Below, one piece after another: positions 53,690 to 63,604 of a DNA stretch of 64,000 nt. This stretch comes from Macrosoma leucophasiata (lineage: Eukaryota > Arthropoda > Insecta > Lepidoptera > Hedylidae), in NCBI GenBank assembly GCA_036365455.1, contig JAWQUS010000011.1, forward strand, positions 7,336,001 through 7,400,000. The letters run 5' to 3'. How positions within the stretch are numbered: the stretch's first letter is position 1; every line of letters begins with the position of its first letter. The position numbers and the translations under genes were made by a program. The notes beneath the pieces are model-generated. The model saw nothing but the letters and a program-made list of their open reading frames with translations. It ran no database searches and was not told the DNA's origin.

Positions 53690-54030
53690 GGGGGCTCGAG
53701 TTCGATTCCCGGTTTGGGAGGTTCATCTTAGGTAGAGAGTGTGGAGTCAGATATCGCGGTGCGTACACACGTTCTGTACATTCATTATTCTCTTCATATT
53801 ATATTCACGCCGATTCCTATGACTGACCTGGGCTATCAGAGATAAAGTTGTATTATCCTTTATTTCTGGTGCTTATTGGATTTTTTCCATTTTCTGAAAG
53901 CTTCCCAAATATAAATTTTAATATAAGTAGAGGCTCACTATCTGTTACATGTGCGAAAACGTACCCGGTAAATAGTGGGTGTTTGCATGTGTGCCTGAAT
54001 GCATAGACATTTGCCTGTGTCAACAGACAA
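53690..54030 (+). mobile_element. Diverged SINE-B with Rep-G-like insert
   Basis: CGAGTTCGATTCCCGG (B-box), later CTATCAGAGATAAAG, TTTTTCCATTTTCTG and GTGGGTGTTTGCATGTGTGC. At 53735-53775 an AGAGAGTGTGGAGTCAGATATCGCGG segment resembles Rep-G. The 3' end is lost. Confidence 0.7.
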
Positions 54031-54606
54031 GAAATGACTGTACGTTTTCTGGCTCTTACTTGCTTTATGGTGGTGGAAAAAGAGCCCGCAGTTCACATGG
54101 ATCATTAACAATACACGTAGCCATTAAAGTGTAATGCAATGTTCAACTATTACTTTGGAGTACAAAGTGGGTCCGAAACATTTCGAATGTATCTAGCAAA
54201 TCCCCAAATAACTTGCTTTCATGCTCCATTACACACCTTTTAGACGAAAAAGATTCAAGAGCATATCGCATTGTGTAAAATATAGAAGAACCTTTTACGC
54301 TTTTAATGTGGAGCGAAAGGTTTTGTGCAAAATTATTTTATTTGCTCTGCATTTTGCCCAAATTCAAAATCATTGAGGATTAAGGTTTTTACTCATCACT
54401 TATCATTCGCTTGCTTGTGAACGAATTAACCATGAGCTTTATTTGCTATTTCTTTGTTGGAGCTCTTGTTAGTTATCTTGTTTAACTTATCTAGACTTTA
54501 GATTGTAGGTTAAATTTGTATATGTATTTGTGAGAGAAGTGAATTAGCCTGAAACGTAGTAACTAAATGTAATCACTACATATTAGTACATAATATATCT
54601 TCTATC
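54031..54606. other. No recognised feature
   Basis: ATGGTGGTGGAAAAAGAGCC near 54068 may be a diverged SINE-A end. Otherwise unassigned. Confidence 0.35.
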
Positions 54607-54856
54607 TTATACATAAAAATCAATTGCTGTTCGTTAGTCTCGCTAAAACTCGAGAACGGCTGGACCGATTTGGCTAATTTTGGTTTTGAATGATTTTTGG
54701 AAGGCCAGGGAAGGTTTAAAAGAAAGTAAATATGAAGAAATTGAAAGAAAATAGTAACAACAATTTCATTTTTCCATACAAATAGTTCGTGTCTATCAAA
54801 TCTTTGACACATTATTTCATTCTGAGGCAATACGAAGTTTGCCGGGTCAGCTAGTT
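54607..54856 (+). mobile_element. Rep-K, full-length copy
   Basis: AAAAATCAATTGCTGTTCGTT start, CTCGAGAACGGCTGGACCG, GAAGTTTGCCGGGTCAGCTA end, matching 19300-19594. Confidence 0.88.
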
Positions 54857-54956
54857 AGATATACAATCTTAGGCCTTCGCAAACTGCATTCCTTGGAATA
54901 AAACTGATTTAACTTCCGGATTGATTTCAAAAATTATTTTCAGTAATAAATCATAT

Positions 54957-55056
54957 AAGGTTTCTATTGTTTGTGCCAAGTCCAAGTAAAATACAGTACA
55001 ACCAATCTTGGTTGTACTGTATTTTACTTGGACTTGGCACAAACAATAGAAACCTT
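54957..55056. repeat. Perfect palindrome, 48-bp arms and 4-nt loop
   Basis: AAGGTTTCTATTGTTTGTGC...GTACAACCA and TGGTTGTAC...GCACAAACAATAGAAACCTT are exact complements over all 48 positions, separated by ATCT. The RNA or single strand would form one continuous hairpin. No relative of the arm sequence was seen elsewhere. Confidence 0.95.
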
Positions 55057-55081
55057 TAGTACTTACCGGCCACTTACTTAT

Positions 55082-55135
55082 AGGCCACTTTAGTATTAGG
55101 TGACATGTTTAGGTTTCCTAATACTAAAGTGGCCT
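55082..55135. repeat. Perfect 19-bp hairpin next to the palindrome
   Basis: AGGCCACTTTAGTATTAGG / CCTAATACTAAAGTGGCCT with a 16-nt loop. Another GGCCACTTA lies just upstream at 55067. Confidence 0.93.
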
Positions 55136-55265
55136 TTTTAATAGGTAACTTAGATTAATAGTTGTTAAATTAATAGGTATAATAATAATTATTATTAGTT
55201 GCGTCCAATTAGCTTTAGAAACTTTACTACATCTAATGATTGTTCAGTTGAAGCAAAGTCTTATA

Positions 55266-55305
55266 TAATACTAGCTGTGCCTGCGACTTTGTTCGCGTGG
55301 AATAG
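55266..55305 (+). mobile_element. Rep-J-like head
   Basis: ACTAGCTGTGCCTGCGACTT and GTTCGCGTGGAATAG, compare 20606. Confidence 0.7.
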
Positions 55306-55654
55306 TGACTTTGGGACTTTGGGCAGCGCTTCTGGATATAAATTTTGGGTAGCTAAAAAAATCTACTTTACAGTAATGCTTCTCTGTACACGATATTAAA
55401 CGTATGGCCATCGGGGATAAAAGCACTCAGGCTGTAAGTACCTACCTACAAACGTCCATTCTACGCTGAACCGTATTTTCGAAAAGGCCATTTTAAACTT
55501 CAATGCATAATATTTTTTAAAGACAATTATTACAAAGTTTTTGTCAATTAGTGCTACTGACAGAGAATGAAAGATGAAAGAAAGATCTGTACATAATAAA
55601 TGTGCACTCCGTAAGAGCCGGCAGAAGTGAAAAATTGAATACTAAAGTTGTGCA

Positions 55655-56100
55655 TTAAAAAAAAAAAAAAAAAAAAAAATATAACTACTAATGCCACCAA
55701 CATCACCACCACCATCACCACCATCGTCACTACATCCACTACCACCACCACTGTCACCACTACCACCTCCACCACCGCAACCACCACAAACGCCACCAAC
55801 GCCATCAACGCCACCACCAACACAAACATCACCAAACATCTACGCCACCAATGACACCAAGGCCACCAAAACCACCACCGCTACCACAACCAATGCCACC
55901 AACGCATCCAAAACTACCAACAACATCCCCAACGTCACTACTGCCTCCATCGCCACTAAAAACCACCACCACCACCAACGCCACCAACACCACCACCAGA
56001 GTCACCAACAACACCTACGCCACCAACGACACCAATGACACCAATGACACCAAAGACACCAATGACACCAACGACACCAACGACACCAATGCCACCACCA
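55655..56100. repeat. Poly-A followed by an imperfect (CCA/ACC)n array
   Basis: A run of about 23 A (55655-55679), then about 410 bp in which nearly every trinucleotide is ACC, CCA, AAC or a one-base variant, including a more regular GACACCAAT block at 56028-56090. Frames on both strands (up to 115 codons, Pro/Thr or Gly/Val-rich) are consequences of the repeat. No start context or flanking exon supports a protein. Confidence 0.93.
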
Positions 56101-56983
56101 AGTGCGAGTCGAACTCGTGCACGAAGGGTTCCGTACAAAAAATTGCATAAAAATTGCATATGTTGTATGGGTTTAATTAACATTTACTTCATTTTGATTT
56201 AATTATTTATTATGGAAGGTAATATACAACATAAGACCTAAAAATTCTGTAAAAATTTTAAGCGTCTACTAAACTTGTTACCGTTATTAAACGAAAAAAA
56301 AAACACGTTTATTGTATGCTCCCTTGGACCCCTTAACATTTTCATTTTCTTATTTTTAGTAATTAATTTTGTCTTTATAGCGGTATAGAAGTACGTAATT
56401 TGTGAGAATGTTAGCTTTCTAGCTTTCACTATTTATGAGGTACAGCCTGGTGACAGACAGATGGGCGGACGGACAGACAGACAAACAGCGGAGGATTAGT
56501 AATCCATAGGGTATGTTTTTACCTTTTAGGTACGAAACCCCCTAAAAGATAGAACTAAGATACAGAATAGCTTGAAAATATTCGATATGATTTTTTAAAT
56601 TGATATAACTTTTTTATTTCTTAACCGATTTACATGAAACTTAATGAAAAGTGAAACTTACCACAATATATTAGTGAATCGAAAATCGAATAAGCCGTTT
56701 CTGATATTAGCGTACACAAACACACAGACAAACAGACATTTTTCAGGGATAAAACGTACCCAGTGTTGTGCGCCAAAGGTTAAAGTATAATCATACCAAG
56801 TTTCATTGTAATCGGACTCTCAGTTTTTCTGCGATGCTTGAACAAACAGACAGACAATTTTTTTTCTAATCACATACTTGGGTTCGGTATCGATCTAGTA
56901 ACATCCCCTGGTATTTATTTTTTCAATATTTTGAATGTACAGAATTTACACTTCTACAGTTTTATTATAAGTATAGATTTTAT
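56101..56983 (+). repeat. Composite repeat, copy 2
   Basis: AGTGCGAGTCGAACTCGTGC and GAAGGGTTCCGTAC start a Rep-H-like head that is lacking in copy 1. From 56207 the sequence follows 21191-22008 to TATAAGTATAGATT. It has fewer GACA units than copy 1. Confidence 0.9.
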
Positions 56984-57000
56984 CTCATGCAGTTATGGAG

Positions 57001-57060
57001 TAATGTACCGTCCTATTTCTGGCACGGAGGCAACATATTTTTAGGCCAGAAAAGTGCTGT
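57001..57060 (+). mobile_element. SINE-A scrap
   Basis: GTAATGTACCGTCCT, TTTCTGGCACGGAGGC and TTAGGCCAGAAAAGTG follow the alpha order. Confidence 0.5.
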
Positions 57061-57125
57061 AAGTGTCTTCAAGTATTTATTAAAATAATTTTCACAATTA
57101 ATTATTAATTATCCTCCGCTCTTAA

Positions 57126-57672
57126 TAGGTTAGGATCCCGCTGCAGAATTATTTCGTTCATCGAGATATACTGCCTTTATGGGTAAATATTTTTTTTTTA
57201 CTTGTTTTTTCAATAAAATGTCATCCACTTTACGGTAATATTTATAAAGACTGAAAAATCAGGGCCGCCCTTACATATTCCCTCAGCACGAAAAATATGA
57301 CAATTTATTTTTTATTGTTCTTGGACCTAATAGGATCCATCTGCTGCTTCAGGGAATATTTACGTTCCGGTCTGATACATGTTTTCATTCTTAACGTAAG
57401 TTTATTATATAAATGTCAAATTAAAGCTATTGCTTTTTCTCAATATTATGATGAATGAGTGCCGAATTAAATATGGCCGCAAAGGGGACGGCTGTTAAAA
57501 TTTAAAATTATGTAATTAAAAATAATAGCCGCCATATTTTGATAGGCAACCGAGTGGGTATAATATATATTCTCTAGATCACAAATATTCATCATCAGAT
57601 CATATGCGTAAAAACAATGTTTGCAGCATATCTCGATGAACGAAGTAATTCTGTAGCGGGATTCTAACCTAT
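57126..57672. mobile_element. TIR element M, long copy (547 bp)
   Basis: Termini GGTTAGGATCCCGCTGCAGA and, reversed from the right, GGTTAGAATCCCGCTACAGA. The inverted match extends about 45 bp through TTCGTTCATCGAGATAT. TA borders both ends, so a TA target is possible. No transposase frame. The short derivative is at 12769-12980. Confidence 0.85.
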
Positions 57673-58015
57673 AAGTAGGATAATTAAATAAATGTATTAT
57701 AACATCAATAGGTATACTAGATCCCAGTATCAGGATTCAACACAACATTTTGTACTGGGAAATACAATTAAAAATGTATCTTATGTAGAAAAACTACAGT
57801 CGAATTTTGCTCTCGCAACACACAAGTTATGCTTGTCTTCAGTAACAAACGATGCTGCAAGAAATTATTGCTCGTATTTCCTTTTTTTCACCTAGTTACC
57901 TTGCGTGGTGTGAAGATTAAAATGTGAATTTTTTAAACAGCTTTGATAAGCTTTCTTGATTTATATCTCCTTTTGAAGCCATATTTGGTAAAGCAATTTT
58001 AAGTTTGGAAAGTTA
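57673..58015. other. No recognised feature
   Basis: The 67-codon frame has no motif. Confidence 0.3.
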
Positions 58016-58195
58016 CTGGTGTGTGACGACTGCTCGATTCGAAGGGACGCGGGTTCGATAAACATTTGTATGGCCTACAGAATCTACAGATATTTGTTTC
58101 GGGTTTGGGTGTTTGTGTATGTGTTGTGCGTGTACAACGGCACCCACGACACCGGTTTATACCTTATGTGGTGCTGTGAGTGTAAACGTATTTAT
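58016..58195 (+). mobile_element. SINE-C, head damaged
   Basis: GTGTGACGACTGCTCGATTC, GACGCGGGTTCGATAAACATT (B-box followed by a deletion), GTACAACGGCACCCACGACA, GTGAGTGTAAACG. Confidence 0.88.
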
Positions 58196-58212
58196 TTATG
58201 TATACTGATAAT

Positions 58213-58284
58213 ATCGATTTATTAGATTAATAAAACTAATAAACACTAGGTTGTTTATTAGTAAAATTAATCTAATGGATCGAT
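58213..58284. repeat. Inverted repeat, 33-bp arms, 6-nt loop
   Basis: ATCGATTTATTAGATTAATA... and its reversed partner ...TTAATCTAATGGATCGAT, with about five mismatches. AT-rich. Confidence 0.82.
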
Positions 58285-59050
58285 CTTATGTATTGCTACT
58301 ATAAATGATTTAACTGTGTATAAGTTGTGAAATAGAATCATGAAAAATTATTCTTTGGATTATTAGAGTATACGTAAGTCACAGTGTTGAAGATCCAGTA
58401 ACGGTGCACTATTAAAAAATTAACACCGATTAATCCTTAAGAACATTTATTAATTAACGAACCAATTAAGTACAATTAAAGCAAAAGATTAAAATTTTGC
58501 TTCTCTGTTTTAAAGAATTATTCACATAACGTCGCTTTCCCAAAGTTAACTGTCAAATTTATCAGGATTCCCACTGAACTGAAATGTAGCTAAAGGCTCG
58601 TTAAAATTTTCTAGTCACGCGTCTCCAATTTAACGAAGACTGCGTCTGTCTGTTCGTTTTTCCTTGGAATTAAAAAGAAAGTGAAATCGTGACTCTGTTA
58701 TGGTTTGATTCTCAAACGGAATCACCTTTTTTCTTTAATCTTTTCGGGATTAGAGAAGACGAGGTTGAATTGAAACTGGGCAAATTTGGAATAGTTATCT
58801 TTGTCCGTACAAAACGAATGAGATATTAAAACCTTTGAACCTTTGTTGTTACCTATTAGGTGACTTGGTAATATGATTAGATATAAAGGTTACGTTATTT
58901 TCTTTCAATTGTATTTCGATGATTACATGTTCTGATGTTAGGTAGTATTAGAAAATTAAAAATATTGTTTCATGTTGAATTTAAAATATTTCTATGTATG
59001 TAGGCAGGTACCCACATTTTACTTTCGTCTTGAAAGGCTTTATGGTCAAT
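58285..59050. other. No recognised feature
   Basis: No relative in the window. Confidence 0.4.
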
Positions 59051-59175
59051 ATTCTACGCTGAGGTCCTGGGTTCGATTCCCTGGTCGGGGGCTACTAGAG
59101 ATAAAAGTATAAAACAGTTTATTTCTGGTTCTACTGGGATTTTTCTATTTTCTGTAAGTATCTCAGAAGGTACGT
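59051..59175 (+). mobile_element. SINE-B, both ends truncated
   Basis: CTACGCTGAGGTCCTGGGTTCGATTCCC-type B-box region (59053-59080), TTCTGGTTCTACTGGGATTT. Confidence 0.86.
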
Positions 59176-59204
59176 GGAAATTTTATGTGTAGGTCTGCTA
59201 ATTA

Positions 59205-59415
59205 CCGATTGGTTTAGAATTTTTTTTTGAAGTTTAGGTAAGTTTTAAATGGTGAAAAAAATTAAAGAAATTATAAGGCAAATACTTAAAGCAACAATTT
59301 AACTTTTCCGCAAAAATATTCCACATCTTGCCTCAGAATGAAGTGTCAAAGGTTTGATATATTTGACAGTACTTAATCCTGAGGCAATACGAAGTAAGCC
59401 GAGTTAGTTAGTTAC
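59205..59415 (+). mobile_element. Rep-K, 3' part, diverged
   Basis: TGCCTCAGAATGAAGTGTCAA, CCTGAGGCAATACGAAGTAAG, CCGAGTTAGTTAGTT in place of CCGGGTCAGCTAGTT. Confidence 0.72.
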
Positions 59416-59844
59416 AAATAATACCAAATACCTCGTCCATTTACCACCTTATTTTTTTTATTAATCCAAACACAATCTAACGGACTTGAACATGGATCCC
59501 TTTTGGTTTAAAGTAACAAGGCAATTTTGCCTTCCTGATTAATTTCCGATTTAATTGATCAATTTCCACACGGACGCCCGAGGGCTTTTTTGTGCCCAGT
59601 CAATCAATTCGCACCCAATTTTGCGATTTTAGAAGTTACTTACAATTTTTTAAATTGAGGATCAAATGAAAAACGACGGTTAAATTGAAATGATGTTTAT
59701 TCATTTATTGCTACACTGATTTATTTTAACGATTCAGACATCAAAGCATTAGGGGATTTTGTGTTTTTTTGCCATAGCTTATCATTAACCGTTAGCGATT
59801 ATGTCCGGTGGAATACCTCCTTGGACGGACATGAATTAATTTCA
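59416..59844. other. No recognised feature
   Basis: No relative in the window. Confidence 0.35.
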
Positions 59845-60040
59845 TACTATCTGTTCCTCCGACTTCGCCCGCGTGGATGTCGTTTTATAAATAATTAAGT
59901 AGCTTATGTCCTTTTTCAAAGTCAACTCTGTCGGTACCAAATTTCATGAAAATCGGTTCAGTCGTTTGGACGTGAAAAGTTAACAGACAGACAGACAGGG
60001 TTACTTTCGCATTTATAATATTATATATAGTAGGGATTTC
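59845..60040 (+). mobile_element. Dispersed TE fragment ending TTTCGCATTTATAATATTA
   Basis: CTCCGACTTCGCCCGCGTGG head related to Rep-J, ACCAAATTTCATGAAAATCGG, CAGACAGACAGACAGGG, then TTTCGCATTTATAATATTA. A familiar short insect repeat, complete at both ends. Confidence 0.65.
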
Positions 60041-60401
60041 TTTTTTGTATTATGTTTGTATATTTATTTCATCAAACCTTACGTATAGGTTTGATTAAAA
60101 AAATATGTTTTAGTTTTACTTTTACACGTGGAGACTCCCTTAATTTTTAATTTTTGTATAAAAATCATGAATTGGTTCATAGAATACATTTATCTACTGA
60201 GTTTCAAGTATATTGTAGTCTTAATAGTTTTGAAGTGATATACGAATACGGACAGACAGGCAGACATGTAATGTCATTCCAATTTTGGGCAATTGGGTAC
60301 GGAACCCTGATGTCAGTTTCGAGAGCAGTCTTCAATTGGGTATAAGTGACTTTATATATTGAGTACAGAGTAAGTAGGTACTATAGCATGTTCACACTTT
60401 C
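60041..60401. other. No recognised feature
   Basis: GGACAGACAGGCAGACATG at 60251 and GTACGGAACCCTGATG at 60297 are Rep-H-like scraps. Confidence 0.4.
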
Positions 60402-60661
60402 TGATGGTAGAGTTCCATGAGCTCGAGGGCATAGGCACCATTGCATTACCTAACTTGTCTGCCGCTAAATGGTAGTGTTCAGCATTATCGTGTTCCGGTC
60501 AGGTGGTAATGTCCATCAACATCCGGCACAGAAGCCTCAAAAATGGTAACGCATCTGCATTTTTGACCTTGGTCTTTGTGAGGGTGTCTATACGCTGCAG
60601 TCATCACTTAACATCATTGTGAACTGCATGATTGTTTGCCACTTCCATTACATAAAAAAAA
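60402..60661 (+). mobile_element. SINE-A, alpha/beta chimera
   Basis: 5' half has beta features (GAGCTCGAGGGCATAGGCAC, TTGTCTGCCGC), 3' half alpha features (CCGGTCAGGTGGTAATG, CATCCGGCACAGA, CCACTTCCATTACAT). A-tail at 60652-60661, directly followed by another copy. Confidence 0.85.
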
Positions 60662-60836
60662 TGTGTTCGGCACAATCGTGTTCCGGTTAAATGGTAATGT
60701 ATGGCCCCGTATTAACTATCACAGAGGCATGACACCTTAGGTCTCAGGGGTGGCTGTTGATGTCTATAGGCTGCAGTTATCACTTAACACCAATGCGAGC
60801 TGCTTGCATCTTTGCCATCTTCCATCCATAAGGAAA
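60662..60836 (+). mobile_element. SINE-A (beta), 5'-truncated, in tandem with the previous copy
   Basis: GTGTTCGGCACAATCGTGTT, CCCCGTATTAACTATCACAG, then a deletion before GTTGATGTCTATAGGCTGC. The junction with the previous A-tail has no spacer. Confidence 0.85.
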
Positions 60837-61174
60837 AAACACTGAGGCTAGTTAAACAGTTCACCTAAGAAATATCTCACTACAAATAACATCAGAATGT
60901 TTTCAATCTGTATCGTCGCAAAATAATACATATCCGATACTAAACTCACTAAAAAATCGGACGCGTGAAAGTGTTCGCTTAATTCTGCATCAATTTATCA
61001 TTGTCAGGACTCGAGGGATGTAGAGATATACTGAGTCTCGACTTTTAGTTCACTTAACGTGTAGAAAGAAGCTGGATATTCTTCCTGTTTTAGTTTAGAA
61101 AATGTAAGAGCTGGTTTATTTGCGTGTCTTTACTTAATATAAAAAAGAGGAAAAATTAGATTTTTTGTTTGTTT
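60837..61174. other. No recognised feature
   Basis: No relative in the window. Confidence 0.35.
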
Positions 61175-61315
61175 GAATTGAATAGACACCGAAACTACTG
61201 CACTTTGAAAAATCTTTTATTATTTGAATCCTACATTATTCCTGATGAACATAGGCTATATTTTATATTATAAGTTCATTGCACCCGTGCAAATTCGGGG
61301 CGAGCCGCTAGTAAC
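61175..61315 (+). mobile_element. 3' end of the repeat family seen at 1895-2162
   Basis: AACATAGGCTATATTTTATAT, then CCCGTGCAAATTCGGGGCG and AGCCGCTAGTAAC. Confidence 0.6.
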
Positions 61316-61524
61316 TAATAAAATAATGTTAGAGTTGTTTCTGTTAACTGCATAATATCTGATAATATCATAAATGCAATAATATCTGCTTAGCTCTTAT
61401 CTGTTACATATTATCACAAGTTTACCTCTTATTCAATGTTATAAAGCTCTCTTTTGTTTTTTTTCTATATTTTGAAATTGACAACGTCACTGATAAAGAT
61501 AAATCATATTGTAATTAAATCTAA

Positions 61525-61882
61525 TACCTTTAAACGAGCAATTCTTCTATGTATATATAGAATCAGGATCTCGGAAACGGCTTCAACGATTTTCTTGAAA
61601 CTTACAGATTAGGGGTTTTTCGGGTCAAGAAATCGATTTATTTAGGTTCCAGGTCCAAGAAAAGCTCGGTTCCAAGTTAATAATAAATTTTCTTCATAAC
61701 CGACGACTAACGCCATCTATTGATGAATAGAAGAAGCATTAGTCTACTAACGTTAGTCGTATTTTTAGGAAAGAAGAAGTGTTTGATTTGAGGTTTTTAT
61801 TCATATTTCTTCAGTATGCAATTCATACTAAATATAATTTTCAAAAATCGCTACGGAGCGAAGCTCGGTCAACCAGGTACTT
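61525..61882 (+). mobile_element. Rep-I copy 2
   Basis: TACCTTTAAACGAGCAATTC to AGCTCGGTCAACCAGGTACT. Nearly identical to 27111-27484 reversed, with one deletion of about 20 bp beside a T-run. TAA at both borders. The other orientation relative to copy 1 argues against an assembly duplication. Confidence 0.9.
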
Positions 61883-61910
61883 AAATGTATTTTTGATACC
61901 TATTATTTCA

Positions 61911-61955
61911 CTGGTGGTAGATCTGAACTGAACGTGGCGGAGCACGAGAGCATAG
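61911..61955 (+). mobile_element. SINE-A 5' scrap
   Basis: CACTGGTGGTAGATCTGAAC and GCACGAGAGCATAGGC, cut by the RTE copy. Confidence 0.65.
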
Positions 61956-61957
61956 GC

Positions 61958-62745
61958 TCATCAGCATTATCATCATTTAAGTCAAAAGACGTCCACTGCT
62001 GGACGAGGGCTGCCCACAACCGGTCCTAGGCCGCCCACATTCAGGAGTTTCCTGCAACCTTCACCAAGTCGTTGGTCCACCTCGTGGGGAGCTGTTTACG
62101 CTTTGTCTTCCAGTGCGAGGTCGCCATTCTAGAACTCTTGTGCTTCAACGGCTGTCAGTTCTTCTAGCCTTACTACTACTGCCCACTGCCCACTGCCACT
62201 TGAGTTAGTGGTGGAAGTCGGTGGAATATATCTGTTGCTTTGGTTCCCCTACGGCCATTCTCATTTCTGATTCAAACTCCGAGCCTAGCTCTCTCTATTG
62301 CTCCCTTCGTGAGCTTGAGCCTTCTTATGAAGCTTATGGTGACCGACCACATTTCAGTTCTGTATGTCATTACTGGCAACATACACCTTCAAAGATCAAA
62401 GACCTTCATCTTCTGGATGAGAAGATTTATCGCAACTTTCCAAACGCTGCTCATCCGAATTGGGTTCGGCTATTGGCCTTCTTTTTGAAGTTGGACCGAC
62501 CTAACTGGACCATTTGTTCTCCATACATTATCTTCAACAATTTCGAATAGTGGGAGGTGGTGAGGAGAGAGACTAGTCCTCGGCCATAACAGTAGTGGAT
62601 GTAAAAAAGACATTTGACATGATCTTCGTCTCGAGATCTTTTTCCATGTTTATTTTAAGCTCCACTCCTGAATGACTGATCTCCGGCATATCTTCGATGT
62701 GGTGCCGGATCAGTCCGGCTCTAGGATCTGTTTCCGGGCTGTTAA
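61958..62745 (-). pseudogene. RTE-type retrotransposon with reverse-transcriptase core deleted
   Basis: Reading on the minus strand from 62745 down. First DPRAGLIRHHIEDMPEISHS, which resembles the linker just before the reverse-transcriptase domain of RTE elements. Then, without gap, ELKINMEKDLETKIMSN, which resembles the segment after the catalytic palm. Then VQLGRSNFKKKA in another frame (about 62505), LPVMTY-like (about 62365) and the DLVKV-region C-terminus (62040-62110) with tail ATGATAATGC-like at 61965. The catalytic palm with its Asp pair is missing, so an internal deletion of a few hundred codons is inferred. Several frameshifts and stops are present. About 790 bp, non-functional. 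Confidence 0.75.
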
Positions 62746-62919
62746 CAGGTGGCCATTCTGTTGCGTAAACTGACCGTAAAACCGCCACAAATTAGAATCT
62801 ATTCACGCCAAGTGAAACACCTAACCAGCTATTTGAAAAACCAACATTCTAGTTATTGTTATCCAAAATTCTGAAGTTTTGCAATTGTGATTTGTTATAT
62901 TAATAAAAAGTGCCAATTT
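62746..62919. other. Short unassigned interval
   Basis: No relative in the window. Confidence 0.3.
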
Positions 62920-63150
62920 TATTATGTAAATCAATAAAATTTTAGACGTTTCCATACAAAATAATCCAATAGCTACAGTATGTCACAAACATCTTGTTAA
63001 GTGACGATAAAAGTCACATACAAATAAGATAGGGCTGGTTGTACCTCCGCCAAATGTCACACGTACTGTGTATAACTTTTTTATTGCTTGTCCACATGCG
63101 GTGGTAAACGTCGGGCACGTGACTGTTTTATACTGGATATGAAACAGGAC
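62920..63150. repeat. Diverged repeat pair, copy 1
   Basis: TTTCCATACAAAATAATCCAATAGC, GGTTGTACCTCCGCCAAATGTCA and TGTCCACATGCGGTGGTAAACG (in short blocks) recur in order at 63634-63975. MITE-like, based on similarity to short gene-poor repeats. Termini not defined. Confidence 0.6.
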
Positions 63151-63417
63151 ATAGTTTGAAACCCATCTGATTTTAAAAGTTGTATGAGAAGAACGTACGG
63201 ACCTCATCACATTTTTCGTTTGTTTTAAAACATTAAAGTTCGGTTGCACCAAAATATTTGTATAAGTTATTGTTAGTGTAAAATTATTACATCTTTCCCT
63301 AACTTTAACAATTTTTTTTAAGTTAGAAAAGGATGTCAAATTTTACCCCAAACTATTATATTACCTATTGAACCTTTTAGCGAAAGACATTTATAAATAT
63401 GGAGGTAGCCCCCTCAT

Positions 63418-63552
63418 TAATAAACACATTTTAGCTAAAGTGTTGCTAATCTCTTCTTTGTCTTTTCTATCCTGCACATTTGACAATGCGACTGACAAAG
63501 ACGAAGCATTCTATAGCTAAAACGTATCTAATGTACGTTTATGAATAATGGT
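63418..63552. mobile_element. Diverged piggyBac-like MITE
   Basis: CCCCCTCATTAATAAAC left and GTACGTTTATGAATAATGG right. Interior TTTGTCTTTTCTATCCTGCAC and GACAAAGACGAAGCATTCTA resemble the 12051-12185 element. Confidence 0.6.
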
Positions 63553-63604
63553 TAGTCTTAAATTATAGAAGATCTGTGTTAATTAATAACAAGTGAAAAT
63601 TTTA

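Noticed and set aside
55691..56150. 115- and 99-codon Pro/Thr-rich plus frames and Gly/Val-rich minus frames
   Set aside because: All come from the CCA-type simple repeat; several frames on both strands are open at once, as expected for a triplet repeat.
62983..63339. 118-codon minus frame
   Set aside because: Lies over a dispersed non-coding repeat and AT-rich DNA, with no recognisable domain.
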